From assembly GCF_029203285.1 (NCBI RefSeq), contig NZ_CP115669.1, positions 3,224,001-3,288,000 on the forward strand: a stretch of 64,000 nucleotides of DNA, given 5' to 3'. The notes under the pieces are model-generated. The model was not told the DNA's origin, did not search any database, and worked only from the letters and a program-made list of their open reading frames with translations. Shown one piece after another: positions 10,001-17,520 of the stretch. The translations under genes were made by a program, and so were the position numbers. Position 1 is the first letter of the stretch, and every line of letters starts with the position of its first letter. Source of the stretch: Pseudomonas sp. PSE14 (GTDB lineage Bacteria > Pseudomonadota > Gammaproteobacteria > Pseudomonadales > Pseudomonadaceae).

Positions 10001-10197
10001 GTGACGCGCTGCTCGGTCTCCAGCGGGGTGAAGCCCGGCGCCGAAGTGTTGACCTGCACCTGCACGTTGGTGATGTCGGGCACCGCGTCGATGGGCAACT
10101 TCTGGTAGCTGGCGATACCCAGGCCGGCCATGCCCAGTACGGCGAGCAACACCAGATAGCGCTGCTCGATGGCGAAACGAATGATGCGTTCGAACAT
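7042..10197 (-). CDS. czcA: CzcA, heavy-metal RND efflux pump (Zn/Cd/Co type)
   Basis: 1051 residues, the normal length for HME-RND pumps. Inner-membrane trimer that uses proton influx to export divalent metal through CzcB and CzcC. The start MFERIIRFAIEQRYLVLLA is typical. The transmembrane-4 motif ALDFGIIVDGAVVIVEN has the two Asp and one Glu needed for proton and metal handling in the Zn/Co/Cd subgroup; the copper pump CusA has a different version. Other landmarks: KLPIDAVPDITNVQVQVNT near residue 33, and twelve membrane spans in two halves. Last gene of czcCBA, 12 nt after czcB. Expected to respond to CzcRS encoded upstream. Confidence 0.95.
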   Translation of the reverse strand: MFERIIRFAIEQRYLVLLAVLGMAGLGIASYQKLPIDAVPDITNVQVQVNTSAPGFTPLETEQRVTYPVETAMAGLPGLQQTRSISRSGLSQVTVIFKDGTDLFFARQLVNERLQQAREQLPEGVESALGPISTGLGEIFLWTIEAEEGARKEDGTPYTPTDLRVIQDWVVKPQLRNVPGVAEVNTIGGFAKQFQVAPDTRRLAAYRLTLADVIAALERNNANVGAGYIERNGEQLLVRAPGQVGSLEDIANIVVANVDGTPIRLRNVAEVELGRELRTGAATENGREVVLGTVFMLIGENSRTVARAAAEKLAEINRTLPTGVKAVTVYDRTQLVDKAIATVKRNLTEGAILVIAILFLFLGNIRAALITAMVIPLAMLFTFTGMFGNRISANLMSLGALDFGIIVDGAVVIVENAIRRLAHAQQHHGRMLTRSERMHEVFAASKEARRALIYGQLIIMVVYLPIFALTGVEGKMFHPMAFTVVLALLGAMILSVTFVPAAIALFISGKVKEEENVLMRSARRAYEPVLDAVMARRGWVFAGATVLVVLSALLASRMGSEFVPSLGEGDFALQSLRTPGTSLSQSVAMQERLEQQVLAKVPEVERMFSRTGTAEIASDPMPPNISDAYVMLKPKDQWPAPDKSRAQLEAEIQDAANGVPGSAYELSQPIQLRFNELISGVRSDVAVKVFGDDMAVLNQTAEQIAGVLRRVRGSSEVKVEQTSGLPVLTVNIDRQRAARYGLNIGDIQDTVAVAVGGRQAGTLFEGDRRFDLIVRLPENLRSDIDALSRMLIPVPAPASATDSRIGFITLGEVARLELIQGPNQVSRENGKRLMVVSANVRGRDIGSFVSEASGKIEQQVKLQAGYWTTWGGQFEQLQSAAQRLQVVVPVALLLVFTLLMMMFNNLRDGLVVFTGIPFALTGGVVALWLRDIPLSISAGVGFIALSGVAVLNGLVMISFIRSLREEGRSLDAAIREGALTRLRPVLMTALVASLGFVPMALATGTGAEVQRPLATVVIGGILSSTTLTLLVLPALYQWMHRKAEDADAAEA

Positions 10198-10209
10198 GCT
10201 GGCGTCCCG

Positions 10210-11460
10210 TCAGTGAGCGTGGGAAGCCGAGCTTTTGCCCAGCTCCGACTTGAGGACGAAGCTGCCCTCGCCCGCCACCTGGTCCCCTGCCGCAAGCCCC
10301 GCGAGCACCTCCACCTTGCCGGCGCTGCGCATGCCCAGGTCGACCGGGCGCACGGCGAAGCCTTCGGCGTTGCGCACGAAGACGCTGGGCTTGCCCTCCA
10401 CCTCCTGGATCGCCTGTTCCGGCACCGCCACCGCCACCTGCCGTGCCCGATCGCTGACCCGCACGTTGACGAACAGGCCGGGGCGCCAGGCGCCGTCGGG
10501 GTTGGCCAGGGTGACGCGGGCCACGGCGCTGCGGGTCTGCTCGCCGAGCAGGTTGCCGACATAGCTCACGCGGCCGTCGACCTGCATGCCCAGGTCCGCC
10601 GCCTCGACCCGCGCCGGCTTGCCCACCTGCACCCGCGCCAGGTCCTGCGGGGCGACGCTGAAGGTGGCCCAGACCCGCGACAGATCGGACAGGGTGAAGG
10701 CGGCGGTGGCCTCGCTGACCACCTCGCCCGGCACCAGGTGCTTCTCCACCACCACGCCGTCGAAGGGCGCGCGCAGCTCGTAGCGATTGCCGCCGGCGCT
10801 GGCCGACACGCCGCTCAGGGCATTGGTCTTCTGCCGGGCATTGGCCAGGGCGATCTGCGCCTCCTCCAGGTCCTGCCGGGCTTGCAGGTAGTCCTGCTCG
10901 GCGGAGATCTTCTCCTGCCAGAGTTCACGCTCGCGCGCGAAGGTCTTGCTCGCCAGGCTCACCCGGCGCTGGGCCGCGGCCAGCTCGCTGCGCAGTTCGG
11001 ACACCTGCTGGCTGGCGATCACCGCCAGCAGCGCGCCCTGCTTCACGCGCTGCCCGAGTTCCACTGCCACCGACTCCACCACGCCCGGCGTGCGCGGCAC
11101 GACGTGGGCGGTGCGGTCCTCGTCGAAGCCGATTTCCCCTGGCAGGCTGAAGGCCTCGTCGAGGGACTGCGGGCCGGCGCTCACCAGCTGGATACCGGCA
11201 GCGCCGATCTGCTCGGCACTCAGGTGCAGGCCTTCGCCCTCCGGCTCGGCCGACTCGGCATGGGCATGCTCGCTATCGGCGTGACCGGCGGATTCGCCAT
11301 GACTGGCCGAGGCGGAACTGCCGTGGTGTTCACCATCGGCATGCGCCGCATCGTCCTGGTGCCCGGCCGGCGGACGCTCGCCGATCTGCCAGGTGAAGGC
11401 GCTGACGCCCAGTACCGACGCCAGTATCAGGGCGCCGGCGAGGTGGGTTCTCTTGATCAT
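10210..11460 (-). CDS. czcB: CzcB, periplasmic adaptor of the Czc pump
   Basis: 416 residues from ATG 11460 (CGGAG upstream); the longer reading to 11574 adds an Arg-rich non-signal leader. Residues 1-22 form an uncleaved or lipo-free membrane anchor/signal. Residues about 30-75 are a His/Glu/Asp-rich stretch (HADGEHHGSSASASHGESAGHADSEHAHAES is split by Ser/Ala), a plausible metal-gathering tail of CzcB/CzcE type. Then come the usual barrel-hairpin-lipoyl-barrel parts: long coiled helix with ELRSELAAAQRR and lipoyl half YELRAPFDGVVVEKHLVPGEVV. Bridges CzcA and CzcC. A candidate micro-ORF lies in the gap before it. Confidence 0.92.
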   Translation of the reverse strand: MIKRTHLAGALILASVLGVSAFTWQIGERPPAGHQDDAAHADGEHHGSSASASHGESAGHADSEHAHAESAEPEGEGLHLSAEQIGAAGIQLVSAGPQSLDEAFSLPGEIGFDEDRTAHVVPRTPGVVESVAVELGQRVKQGALLAVIASQQVSELRSELAAAQRRVSLASKTFARERELWQEKISAEQDYLQARQDLEEAQIALANARQKTNALSGVSASAGGNRYELRAPFDGVVVEKHLVPGEVVSEATAAFTLSDLSRVWATFSVAPQDLARVQVGKPARVEAADLGMQVDGRVSYVGNLLGEQTRSAVARVTLANPDGAWRPGLFVNVRVSDRARQVAVAVPEQAIQEVEGKPSVFVRNAEGFAVRPVDLGMRSAGKVEVLAGLAAGDQVAGEGSFVLKSELGKSSASHAH

Positions 11461-11498
11461 GGGGACTCCGCGGAAGGTCCGGCGGCGACGCGCGGGCG

Positions 11499-11666
11499 TC
11501 AGGCGCCGGGACTGATGAATAGGGGATTCAGGTACCGGATCAGGTCGTGGATGCACCAGTGTCCGGTGGGCCATTGACGGGTCGGCGCAACGGCGGGCGT
11601 GGCCAGCAAGGCGAGCGCGAGGCCCAGGCCGGCGCGCCAGCCACTAGGGCGCCGCCGCACCGACAT
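11499..11666 (-). CDS. Candidate 55-residue exported peptide between czcC and czcB
   Basis: The frame starts at ATG 11666 inside the last codons of czcC (23-nt overlap) and ends before czcB. It has a basic N-terminus (MSVRRRPSGW), a hydrophobic core (GLGLALALLATPAVA) that looks like a signal peptide, and a 28-residue mature part with GHWCIHDL, including Cys and two His that could bind metal. No clear ribosome site was found. It may be a real small member of the operon or a chance frame in GC-rich DNA. Homologue conservation would decide. Confidence 0.3.
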   Translation of the reverse strand: MSVRRRPSGWRAGLGLALALLATPAVAPTRQWPTGHWCIHDLIRYLNPLFISPGA

Positions 11667-12903
11667 CGCCGTAGACCCGCTCGATCCGCCCCCAGGCATC
11701 GCTGACCTGGGCCAGGGCCTGGAGGTACTGGTCGCGGGCGGTGATCAGGGTGCGCTGGGCGTCGAGCACTTCGAGGAAGCTGAACTTGCCCATCTCGAAG
11801 CCACGGGTGGCGCTTTCCACGGCAGTCTGCGCGCTGGGCAGGATGGTGCTGCGGAAGGCTGTCACCTCCACCTGCGCCGTGCTCCATTGCTGCAGGGCCT
11901 GCTGGGTTTCCTGGCGCAGGCGCAGTTCGGTGGCGTTGCGCAGGTCGCGCGCCTGGTCGGCGCGGCGAGCCTCGGCGAGGATGTTGCCCTGGTTACGGTC
12001 AAACAGCGGCAACGGCACGCTCAGGCCGATCACCGCAATGCGGTCGCTCCTGCCATCCTCGATGGCCTCCTGGCTGCCGAGGCTAACGTCGAGGTCGGGG
12101 ATACGCTGGGTCCTCGCCAGCGCCAGGGCCGCCTCACCCTCGTCGATGCGGGTCCGCGCCAAGCGCATTTCCGCGCTGTCGCCCAGGCGGCGCAGCAACT
12201 CATCGCTGTCGGGCAGGCGCGGCAGGCGGTCGGCGACGGCGCTGCGTACCGCGCTGAAATCCGCTGCCGGCAGGCCCATCAAGGCGGCCAGGTTCTGATA
12301 GGCATCGGCCCGTTCGCGCCGCGCCCGCTCCTGCTCCAGGCGCACCTCGGCCAGTTGCACTTGCGCACGGTTGGCTTCCAGCGGCGCGGCCTTGCCGGCA
12401 CGCACCCGCCCTTCCGCCGCCGTTACGCCGCGCTGCGCCAGCGCCTCTGATTGTTGCGCCAGGCGCTCTCGCTCCTGGGCGCGCAAGGCGCCGTAGAAGC
12501 CGGCAATCACCGCACCACGCAGCTCATTGCGGCGCACCTGAACAGCCAGCGCGGCGGCGTCCTGGCCGCGTTCGGCCAGCGCCACCCGCGCACCGCGTTT
12601 GCCGCCCAGCTCCAGAGGCTGGCTGATGCCGACGGTGGTGGTGCGGTTGGCGGATTCGGTGCCCTCCTGCTCCCAGGACAAGGTCGGGTTGGGCAGCAGC
12701 CCGGCCTGTTCCCGCAGGCCCTGGGCGATGCCGATGTCGCGGCCGCTGGCGGCAAGCTCGGGATTGTTGGCGAAGGCGGCCCGCAGGGCCTCGTCGACGC
12801 CAATCTCGCGGCCCTGGGCCGCGCCGCAGAACAGCACCAGGGCCATGACCCAACAGGCCCTCGGCGGCCAGCGGAAAACCTCTCCAGAACGACTCGAACG
12901 CAC
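11644..12903 (-). CDS. czcC: CzcC, outer-membrane channel of the Czc pump
   Basis: 419 residues, TolC/OMF family. The GTG at 12903 was chosen because GAGG lies 6 nt upstream; an ATG at 12846 would still leave a hydrophobic signal (ALVLFCGAAQG). Two OEP repeats are visible, with Ala/Arg/Glu-rich coiled helices (LEANRAQVQLAEVRLEQERARRE is the first) and the conserved LSWEQEGTE and GLSVPLPLFDRNQGN segments that mark heavy-metal OMFs. Forms the exit duct for CzcA-CzcB. First gene of czcCBA, divergent from czcRS across a 402-nt AT-rich control region. Confidence 0.93.
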   Translation of the reverse strand: MRSSRSGEVFRWPPRACWVMALVLFCGAAQGREIGVDEALRAAFANNPELAASGRDIGIAQGLREQAGLLPNPTLSWEQEGTESANRTTTVGISQPLELGGKRGARVALAERGQDAAALAVQVRRNELRGAVIAGFYGALRAQERERLAQQSEALAQRGVTAAEGRVRAGKAAPLEANRAQVQLAEVRLEQERARRERADAYQNLAALMGLPAADFSAVRSAVADRLPRLPDSDELLRRLGDSAEMRLARTRIDEGEAALALARTQRIPDLDVSLGSQEAIEDGRSDRIAVIGLSVPLPLFDRNQGNILAEARRADQARDLRNATELRLRQETQQALQQWSTAQVEVTAFRSTILPSAQTAVESATRGFEMGKFSFLEVLDAQRTLITARDQYLQALAQVSDAWGRIERVYGDVGAAAP

Positions 12904-13305
12904 AGTGAACCTCGCGCAGTGGATTTAACTTCGACGGCGCACCGTCATTTCCACCGGCGAATCTAGAAGCGCCTTTCTAGCGACAAGGTGACTGGATAAT
13001 TACAAACATGTAATTAGCCAGCCGACTCACTCTCGTTGTATGTATTTAAAAAGGACCTTGCGCTGTTCCATGTAACTTCAGGAAACAATTGGCGAGTTTC
13101 AAGCGCCCTCCGAACAACCATTACATCCTAGTTAAATCAACAACTTACAGAATTAATACGCAACACTTCGCGCACTGCCGACACGATTGACCCTGAAGTC
13201 GCTACAGCTCTTAGACTGCACGCCCTCCACCCGCCACAGCGAACTTTCCTGCCGGTCTGAAATAGCGCGGCGCCATTATCGAAGTCATTACCGGGTAACT
13301 CACCA
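12904..13305. promoter_or_regulatory. Divergent control region between czcCBA and czcRS
   Basis: 402 nt, distinctly more AT-rich than the flanking genes, holding no credible gene. It includes the palindrome at 12999-13016 and a further TGTAA half-element near 13070. The start of czcR (13306) has only a weak ribosome site (GGGTAA). Confidence 0.7.
12999..13016. promoter_or_regulatory. Palindromic operator candidate for CzcR
   Basis: AATTACA-AACA-TGTAATT, a perfect 7-bp inverted repeat with 4-nt spacer, 96 nt before czcC. TTACA/TGTAA dyads are known operators of CopR/CzcR-type regulators in Pseudomonas; the assignment to CzcR here is by position. Confidence 0.55.
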
Positions 13306-13980
13306 ATGAAGATCCTGCTCATCGAGGACGACCACAAGACGGCCGATTATCTGCTACAGGGACTGAGCGAAAGCGGCTATGTGGTCGACCGCGCCGACAA
13401 CGGCGTCGACGGCCTGCACCTGGCCCGGCAGTGCGCCTACGACCTCTTGATCCTCGACGTGAACCTGCCGCAGATGGATGGCTGGGAAGTGCTGGCCAGC
13501 CTGCGCCAGCAGAGCGACATGCGGGTGATGATGCTGACCGCCCGCGGCCGCCTCACCGAGCGCGTCAAGGGCTTCGACCTGGGTGCCGACGACTACCTGC
13601 TCAAGCCCTTCGAGTTTCCCGAGCTGCTGGCGCGGGTGCGCTCGCTGCTGCGCCGCAGCGAACGTATCGAGCAGCCCCAGGTGCTGCAGATCGGCGGCCT
13701 GGAGCTCGACCCTGGCCGTCACCGTGCCTATCGCGACAGCCAGCGCATCGACCTGACCAGCAAGGAGTTCGCTCTGCTGCACCTGCTGATGAGTCGCAGC
13801 GGCGAAGTGCTTTCGCGCACCCAGATCATCTCGCTGGTCTGGGACATGAACTTCGACTGCGACACCAACGTGGTGGAGGTCACCGTCCGCCGTCTGCGGG
13901 CGAAGATCGACGATCCCTTCGCGGACAAGCTGATCCACACCCTGCGCGGCGTCGGCTACGTGCTGGAAGCACGGACGTGA
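13306..13980 (+). CDS. czcR: CzcR-type OmpR-family response regulator
   Basis: 224 residues. Receiver domain residues 1-115 with acidic pocket E7-D8-D9, phosphoacceptor D51 (LLILDVNLP), T79-type switch (MLTARG) and K102-type lysine (YLLKPFEFPELLARV). Winged-helix DNA-binding domain from about 125 with LTSKEFALLHLLM and TNVVEVTVRRLRAKID. Most similar by motif to the CzcR/CopR/IrlR heavy-metal group. Overlaps czcS by 4 nt, so the two are translated together. Position opposite czcCBA implies it activates that operon on metal stress; in P. aeruginosa CzcR also represses the carbapenem porin oprD. Confidence 0.92.
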   Translation: MKILLIEDDHKTADYLLQGLSESGYVVDRADNGVDGLHLARQCAYDLLILDVNLPQMDGWEVLASLRQQSDMRVMMLTARGRLTERVKGFDLGADDYLLKPFEFPELLARVRSLLRRSERIEQPQVLQIGGLELDPGRHRAYRDSQRIDLTSKEFALLHLLMSRSGEVLSRTQIISLVWDMNFDCDTNVVEVTVRRLRAKIDDPFADKLIHTLRGVGYVLEART

Positions 13981-15362
13981 AGCCGGCCAGCCTGTCGCTG
14001 CGCATCGGCCTGTGGGTCGGGCTGCTCGGCTCGGTGCTGATGCTCCTGCTGGTGGCGCTGGCCTACCTGGCGCTCGATCACCAGCTGGATGTCCGCGCCA
14101 TGCGCGCCCTGGAGGACAAGCTGGGACAACTGCGCCACAGCCTGGACGTCGACCCCGGCCTCGCAGCCCTACCCCTGCGCGGTTACACGCTGAAGGATCA
14201 ACTGATGGGCCACGACACCCTCAGCGCCGCGCTGCTGGGGGTACGGCACGGCCAGCCGGCGCTCTTCAACAGTGGCCGGGAGGCGGACCTCGCCACCCTG
14301 GACGATTTCGCCGGCAGCGGCCCGCCCTTCGGCTGGAGCACCGAGGATGGCCGTCGCCTGCTGACCGGACGAAGCCTGGTGCGACTGCGCGACGGCAATT
14401 CCGTGCGGGTTTTCCTGACCCTCGACCGCCGCGACGACGACGCCCTGCTCGGCGCCTTCCTGCGCTCTGCGCTGCTGGCGATGCCGCCGTTGCTGCTGCT
14501 GATCGCCCTGGGCGCGCGTCTGGTGGCCAAGCGTGGCCTGCAACCCTTGCGGCGTTTCGGCAAGGTCGCTTCGCTGGTTTCCACCGAGGACCTCAGCCAT
14601 CGCATCCCGGTGCAGCGCCTGCCCCGTGAACTGGGCGACGCCGCGCGAGCGCTGAACCTGATGCTGCACCGTCTGGACAATGGCGTGCAGCAGCTCACCC
14701 AGTTCTCTGACGAACTCGCCCATGAGCTGCGCTCGCCGATCAGCAACCTGCTGGGCAAGGCCCAGGTGACGCTGTCGCGGCCACGGCAGAAGGAAGAATA
14801 CGAGGCGGTACTGGCCTCGGGCATCGAGGAGCTGGAGCGGGTCACCCGCATCGTCAGCGACATGCTGTTCCTCGCCCAGGTCAGCCACCCCAAGGCGTTG
14901 CTGCCCAGGGAACCGGTGCGGCTGGATGAGGAAGCGCACAAGGTCGCCGAGCTGTTCGCCTTCAGCGCGGAAGAGAAGGCCCTGGCGATCGATATCGACG
15001 GCCACGGCTGGGTGCTGGGCGACCGCCTGATGATCCAGCGGGCCATTTCCAACCTGCTGTCCAACGCCATCCGCCATACGCCCGCAGGCGGGCGCATCCG
15101 GGTGCGCGTCGAAGCGGCTCAGGACGCGGTAGCCCTCCGGGTGGAGAATCCCGGTGCGGGTATCGCGCCACAGCACCTCGCGCAACTCTTCGAGCGCTTC
15201 TATCGGGTGGACAAGGGCCGCTCGCGCGCCGACGGCGGCACCGGACTGGGGCTGGCCATCGTGCGCTCGATCATGGAGCTGCACCAGGGCACGGCCAGCG
15301 CCGAGAGTTCGGAGCAAGGCCCGACGCGCTTCTGCCTCAGCTTTCCGCCCTTGCCGGAGTGA
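13977..15362 (+). CDS. czcS: CzcS-type heavy-metal sensor histidine kinase
   Basis: 461 residues from a GTG that overlaps the czcR stop (GTGA). Two membrane spans, about 9-32 and 158-180, enclose a periplasmic sensor of about 125 residues. Then a HAMP linker (LQPLRRFGKVASLVSTEDLSHRI is split here by the conserved Pro), H-box FSDELAHELRSPISN with the phosphorylated His, N-box ISNLLSNAIRHTP, G1/G2 boxes VENPGAGI and GGTGLGLAIV. The architecture matches CusS/CopS/IrlS/CzcS. Ligand presumed Zn/Cd from the adjacent czc operon; copper cannot be excluded because cus lies close on the other side. Confidence 0.92.
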   Translation: MKPASLSLRIGLWVGLLGSVLMLLLVALAYLALDHQLDVRAMRALEDKLGQLRHSLDVDPGLAALPLRGYTLKDQLMGHDTLSAALLGVRHGQPALFNSGREADLATLDDFAGSGPPFGWSTEDGRRLLTGRSLVRLRDGNSVRVFLTLDRRDDDALLGAFLRSALLAMPPLLLLIALGARLVAKRGLQPLRRFGKVASLVSTEDLSHRIPVQRLPRELGDAARALNLMLHRLDNGVQQLTQFSDELAHELRSPISNLLGKAQVTLSRPRQKEEYEAVLASGIEELERVTRIVSDMLFLAQVSHPKALLPREPVRLDEEAHKVAELFAFSAEEKALAIDIDGHGWVLGDRLMIQRAISNLLSNAIRHTPAGGRIRVRVEAAQDAVALRVENPGAGIAPQHLAQLFERFYRVDKGRSRADGGTGLGLAIVRSIMELHQGTASAESSEQGPTRFCLSFPPLPE

Positions 15363-15367
15363 AGTCC

Positions 15368-15697
15368 TCAACGGGTGGTGCGGCAGGCCACCCGCTCGGC
15401 GCGGTACTCGATGGTCTGCAGGTCGCCGAAGGAATCCTTGTAGCTCATCTGCACCGGCACCACGCCGCAGTCGCTGCTCATGGGCGTCACTGCCACCACT
15501 TCGGCGATGTCCAGGTTCATGCCGTAGGTGTACTGCTTCACCTCGGCCAGTTGCTCCGCGCTGGTCTGGCGAGCCTGCATGACCTGCAGGCGGGCCTGTT
15601 CCATGCGGGCGAAGGTGATATCGCCGCCGCCATCGGCCAGCGCCAGGGTGGACGTGCCCAGCAGGGCGGCGAGCAGGAGTACGCGTTGCAGTTTCAT
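15368..15697 (-). CDS. DUF2790 family small exported protein
   Basis: 109 residues from ATG 15697 (GAGGTG 7 nt upstream). Residues 1-22 are a signal peptide ending LALA. The mature part has the family pattern YTYGMNLDIAEVV ... CGVVPVQMSYKDSFGDLQTIEYR with two cysteines. The family is common in Pseudomonas and of unknown function. It is convergent with czcS (stop codons 5 nt apart) and divergent from the metal-binding peptide gene at 15842. Its promoter carries the same triple 11-nt repeat as the first oprD gene, so it belongs to a response-regulator regulon. Confidence 0.85.
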   Translation of the reverse strand: MKLQRVLLLAALLGTSTLALADGGGDITFARMEQARLQVMQARQTSAEQLAEVKQYTYGMNLDIAEVVAVTPMSSDCGVVPVQMSYKDSFGDLQTIEYRAERVACRTTR

Positions 15698-15733
15698 GGC
15701 AGTCACCTCGTCGGTGTGGTGGGGAATGACTCC

Positions 15734-15778
15734 ACCTTACGGCGCGGTCCCTAACGGCAAGCTGAGGCCAGCATGACG
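15734..15778 (-). promoter_or_regulatory. Triple direct-repeat response-regulator site and -10 of the DUF2790 gene (site C)
   Basis: On the minus strand: CGTCAT (15778), CCTCAG (15767), CGTTAG (15756), each 11 nt apart, then 11 nt later -10 TAAGGT (15739-15734). Predicted leader about 30 nt. Confidence 0.55.
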
Positions 15779-15804
15779 ATTCGGTAATCCTGCCGATTCA
15801 ATCG

Positions 15805-15834
15805 TTGCCGCCGCACCAGGCCGCCCTCTACACT
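15805..15834 (+). promoter_or_regulatory. Promoter for a possibly leaderless metal-binding peptide mRNA
   Basis: -35 TTGCCG (15805-15810), 18-nt spacer, -10 TACACT (15829-15834). The ATG at 15842 is only 7 nt beyond, with no ribosome site between, so transcription would begin at or beside the start codon. Confidence 0.4.
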
Positions 15835-15841
15835 GCGCACC

Positions 15842-16186
15842 ATGAGTCGTCGCCTGCGGTTATTGATCATCCTGCTGCTCAGCCTTGCGCTTCCCCTGAC
15901 CGGGATGGCGGGCATCGAGGCGCCGACCGAACCCTGCCCGATGCAGAGCTTGGACATGACCCAGATGGCGGGCATGGACCAGGACTGCTGCCAGGACCTG
16001 GGCAAGATGACCCAGCACGGCAAGAAGGACTGCAAGAGCGGGCAGGAATGCAAGACCGGCAGCCTGTTGCAGGTCAGCGTCCTGAAGACCGCGCCTCCCG
16101 CCGCTACGCCCCAGCGCCCCGCGCCCTATACCGAAGTAGTCCTCAGCCAGGCGCCTGCCGACCTCTGGCGACCTCCCTGCACCTGA
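15842..16186 (+). CDS. Exported Met/Cys/His-rich metal-binding peptide (CopL-like)
   Basis: 114 residues: signal peptide about 1-24 (LLIILLLSLALPLTGMAG), then a short region loaded with metal ligands (CPMQSLDMTQMAGMDQDCC, KDCKSGQEC) and a Pro-rich tail ending RPPC. The pattern resembles small periplasmic copper-binding or regulatory peptides that precede cus/cop operons (CopL-type); I do not see a defined family motif. It directly precedes cusC, so copper or silver binding in the periplasm is the reasonable inference. No Shine-Dalgarno is visible; see the adjoining promoter. Confidence 0.65.
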   Translation: MSRRLRLLIILLLSLALPLTGMAGIEAPTEPCPMQSLDMTQMAGMDQDCCQDLGKMTQHGKKDCKSGQECKTGSLLQVSVLKTAPPAATPQRPAPYTEVVLSQAPADLWRPPCT

Positions 16187-16275
16187 TTCCTCTCTCGATC
16201 TGAACCCCGCCCGCGCCCCTGGTGGCTGCCGGGTGGCTTGCGCCTATGCGCTGGTTTTCCAGAGGAATCCACATC

Positions 16276-17520
16276 GTGACGCCCATCCGACTCCATCCGG
16301 GCTGGATGCTGTTCGCCCTGCTGTCCAGCCTGTCCGCCCAGGGTGCGTCCCTGTCGCTGGACGACGCCCTGTTGCTGGCCGAACGCAACGCCCCGTCCCT
16401 GCTCGCGCAGAGCGAAAAAGTCTCGGCGGCGAAAAGCGCCGCCATCCCCGCCGGGGAATTGCCCGACCCCAAGCTGAACCTGGGCCTGCAGAACGTCCCC
16501 ATCGAGGGTGAAGAGCGCTGGACCACCCAGCGCGACAACATGTCGATGCAGGTGGTGGGCCTGATGCAGGAGGTGCCCAACCGCGACAAGCGCAAGGCCC
16601 GCATCGAGACAGCGCAGGCCGCCGTGGAACGCGCCGACGCCGAGGCCGGCGTCGAGCGCCTGAAGGTCCGCAGCGCTTCGGCGCAAGCCTGGATCGCGGC
16701 CTATACGCTGCAACGCAAGCTGGCCATGTTCGATGATTTCTACCGCGAGAACCGCCTGCTCGATGCCACCGTCCGCGCCCGCCTCGCCAGTGGCAGCGCG
16801 AGCACGGTCGATGCGGTGGCGCCGCGCCAGGAAGCCGCGCTGCTGGATGAGCAGAAGGATGACCTGCTGCGCCAGGCCACCCAGGCGCGGGCGGCGCTCA
16901 AGCGCTGGATCGGCCAGGACGCGCCGCCGGAGCTGGCGGGCGACTTCCCGCATTGGCCCATCGATGCCTCCCACTCCTTGCAGGCACTGCACCAGCACCC
17001 GGAACTCGCCGCCTACGGCCCCATGACCCGCGAGGCCGAAGCCCTGGTGCGCGAGGCGGTGGCCGAGAAGAAACCGGACTGGAGCTGGGAGGTGGATTAC
17101 CAGCGCCGTGGCCGTGAGTTCGGCGACATGATGACGTTGCAGGTCAGCTTCGACCTGCCGCTGTTCACCGGCACGCGCCAGGACCCGAAGATAGCCGCGC
17201 GGCGCGCCCAGGTCCGGCAGCTGGAGGCCGAGCGCGAGGCGCTGGCCCGCGAGCACGAGCAGCAACTGGAGGACGACCTGGCCGAATACCGGCGCCTGCA
17301 ACGCGCCGTCGAGCGCAGCAGCGCAACCCTGGTGCCGCTGGCCGAGGAAAAGGTGCGCCTGGCCCTGGCCGGCTACCGCGCCGGCAAGACCGGGCTCGAC
17401 GAGGTGGTCAGCGCGCGCCGGCAACAGGTCGAGGCACGGCTGCGGCAGATCGACCTGCAAGGCGCCCTGGCACTGGTCGCGGCGCGTCTCTACTTCACCT
17501 ACGAGGAGGGCCGCACATGA
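16276..17520 (+). CDS. cusC: CusC-type outer-membrane channel
   Basis: 414 residues, TolC/OMF family. GTG 16276 is preferred (GAGGAA upstream, then a clean signal peptide HPGWMLFALLSSLSAQGAS); upstream GTG 16222 or ATG 16246 would add a polar leader. Typical features are LDDALLLAERNAPSLLAQSEKV at the mature N-terminus, coiled segments, and VSFDLPLFTGTRQDPKIAAR between the two repeats. No lipobox Cys is seen, unlike E. coli CusC. Overlaps cusB by 4 nt. Exit duct of the Cu/Ag pump. Confidence 0.88.
   Translation: MTPIRLHPGWMLFALLSSLSAQGASLSLDDALLLAERNAPSLLAQSEKVSAAKSAAIPAGELPDPKLNLGLQNVPIEGEERWTTQRDNMSMQVVGLMQEVPNRDKRKARIETAQAAVERADAEAGVERLKVRSASAQAWIAAYTLQRKLAMFDDFYRENRLLDATVRARLASGSASTVDAVAPRQEAALLDEQKDDLLRQATQARAALKRWIGQDAPPELAGDFPHWPIDASHSLQALHQHPELAAYGPMTREAEALVREAVAEKKPDWSWEVDYQRRGREFGDMMTLQVSFDLPLFTGTRQDPKIAARRAQVRQLEAEREALAREHEQQLEDDLAEYRRLQRAVERSSATLVPLAEEKVRLALAGYRAGKTGLDEVVSARRQQVEARLRQIDLQGALALVAARLYFTYEEGRT

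Noticed and set aside
7078-11577. 1499-codon open frame on the plus strand
   Set aside because: Antisense shadow of czcA-czcB, rich in Gln, His, Arg and Ala with no start site and no family motif.
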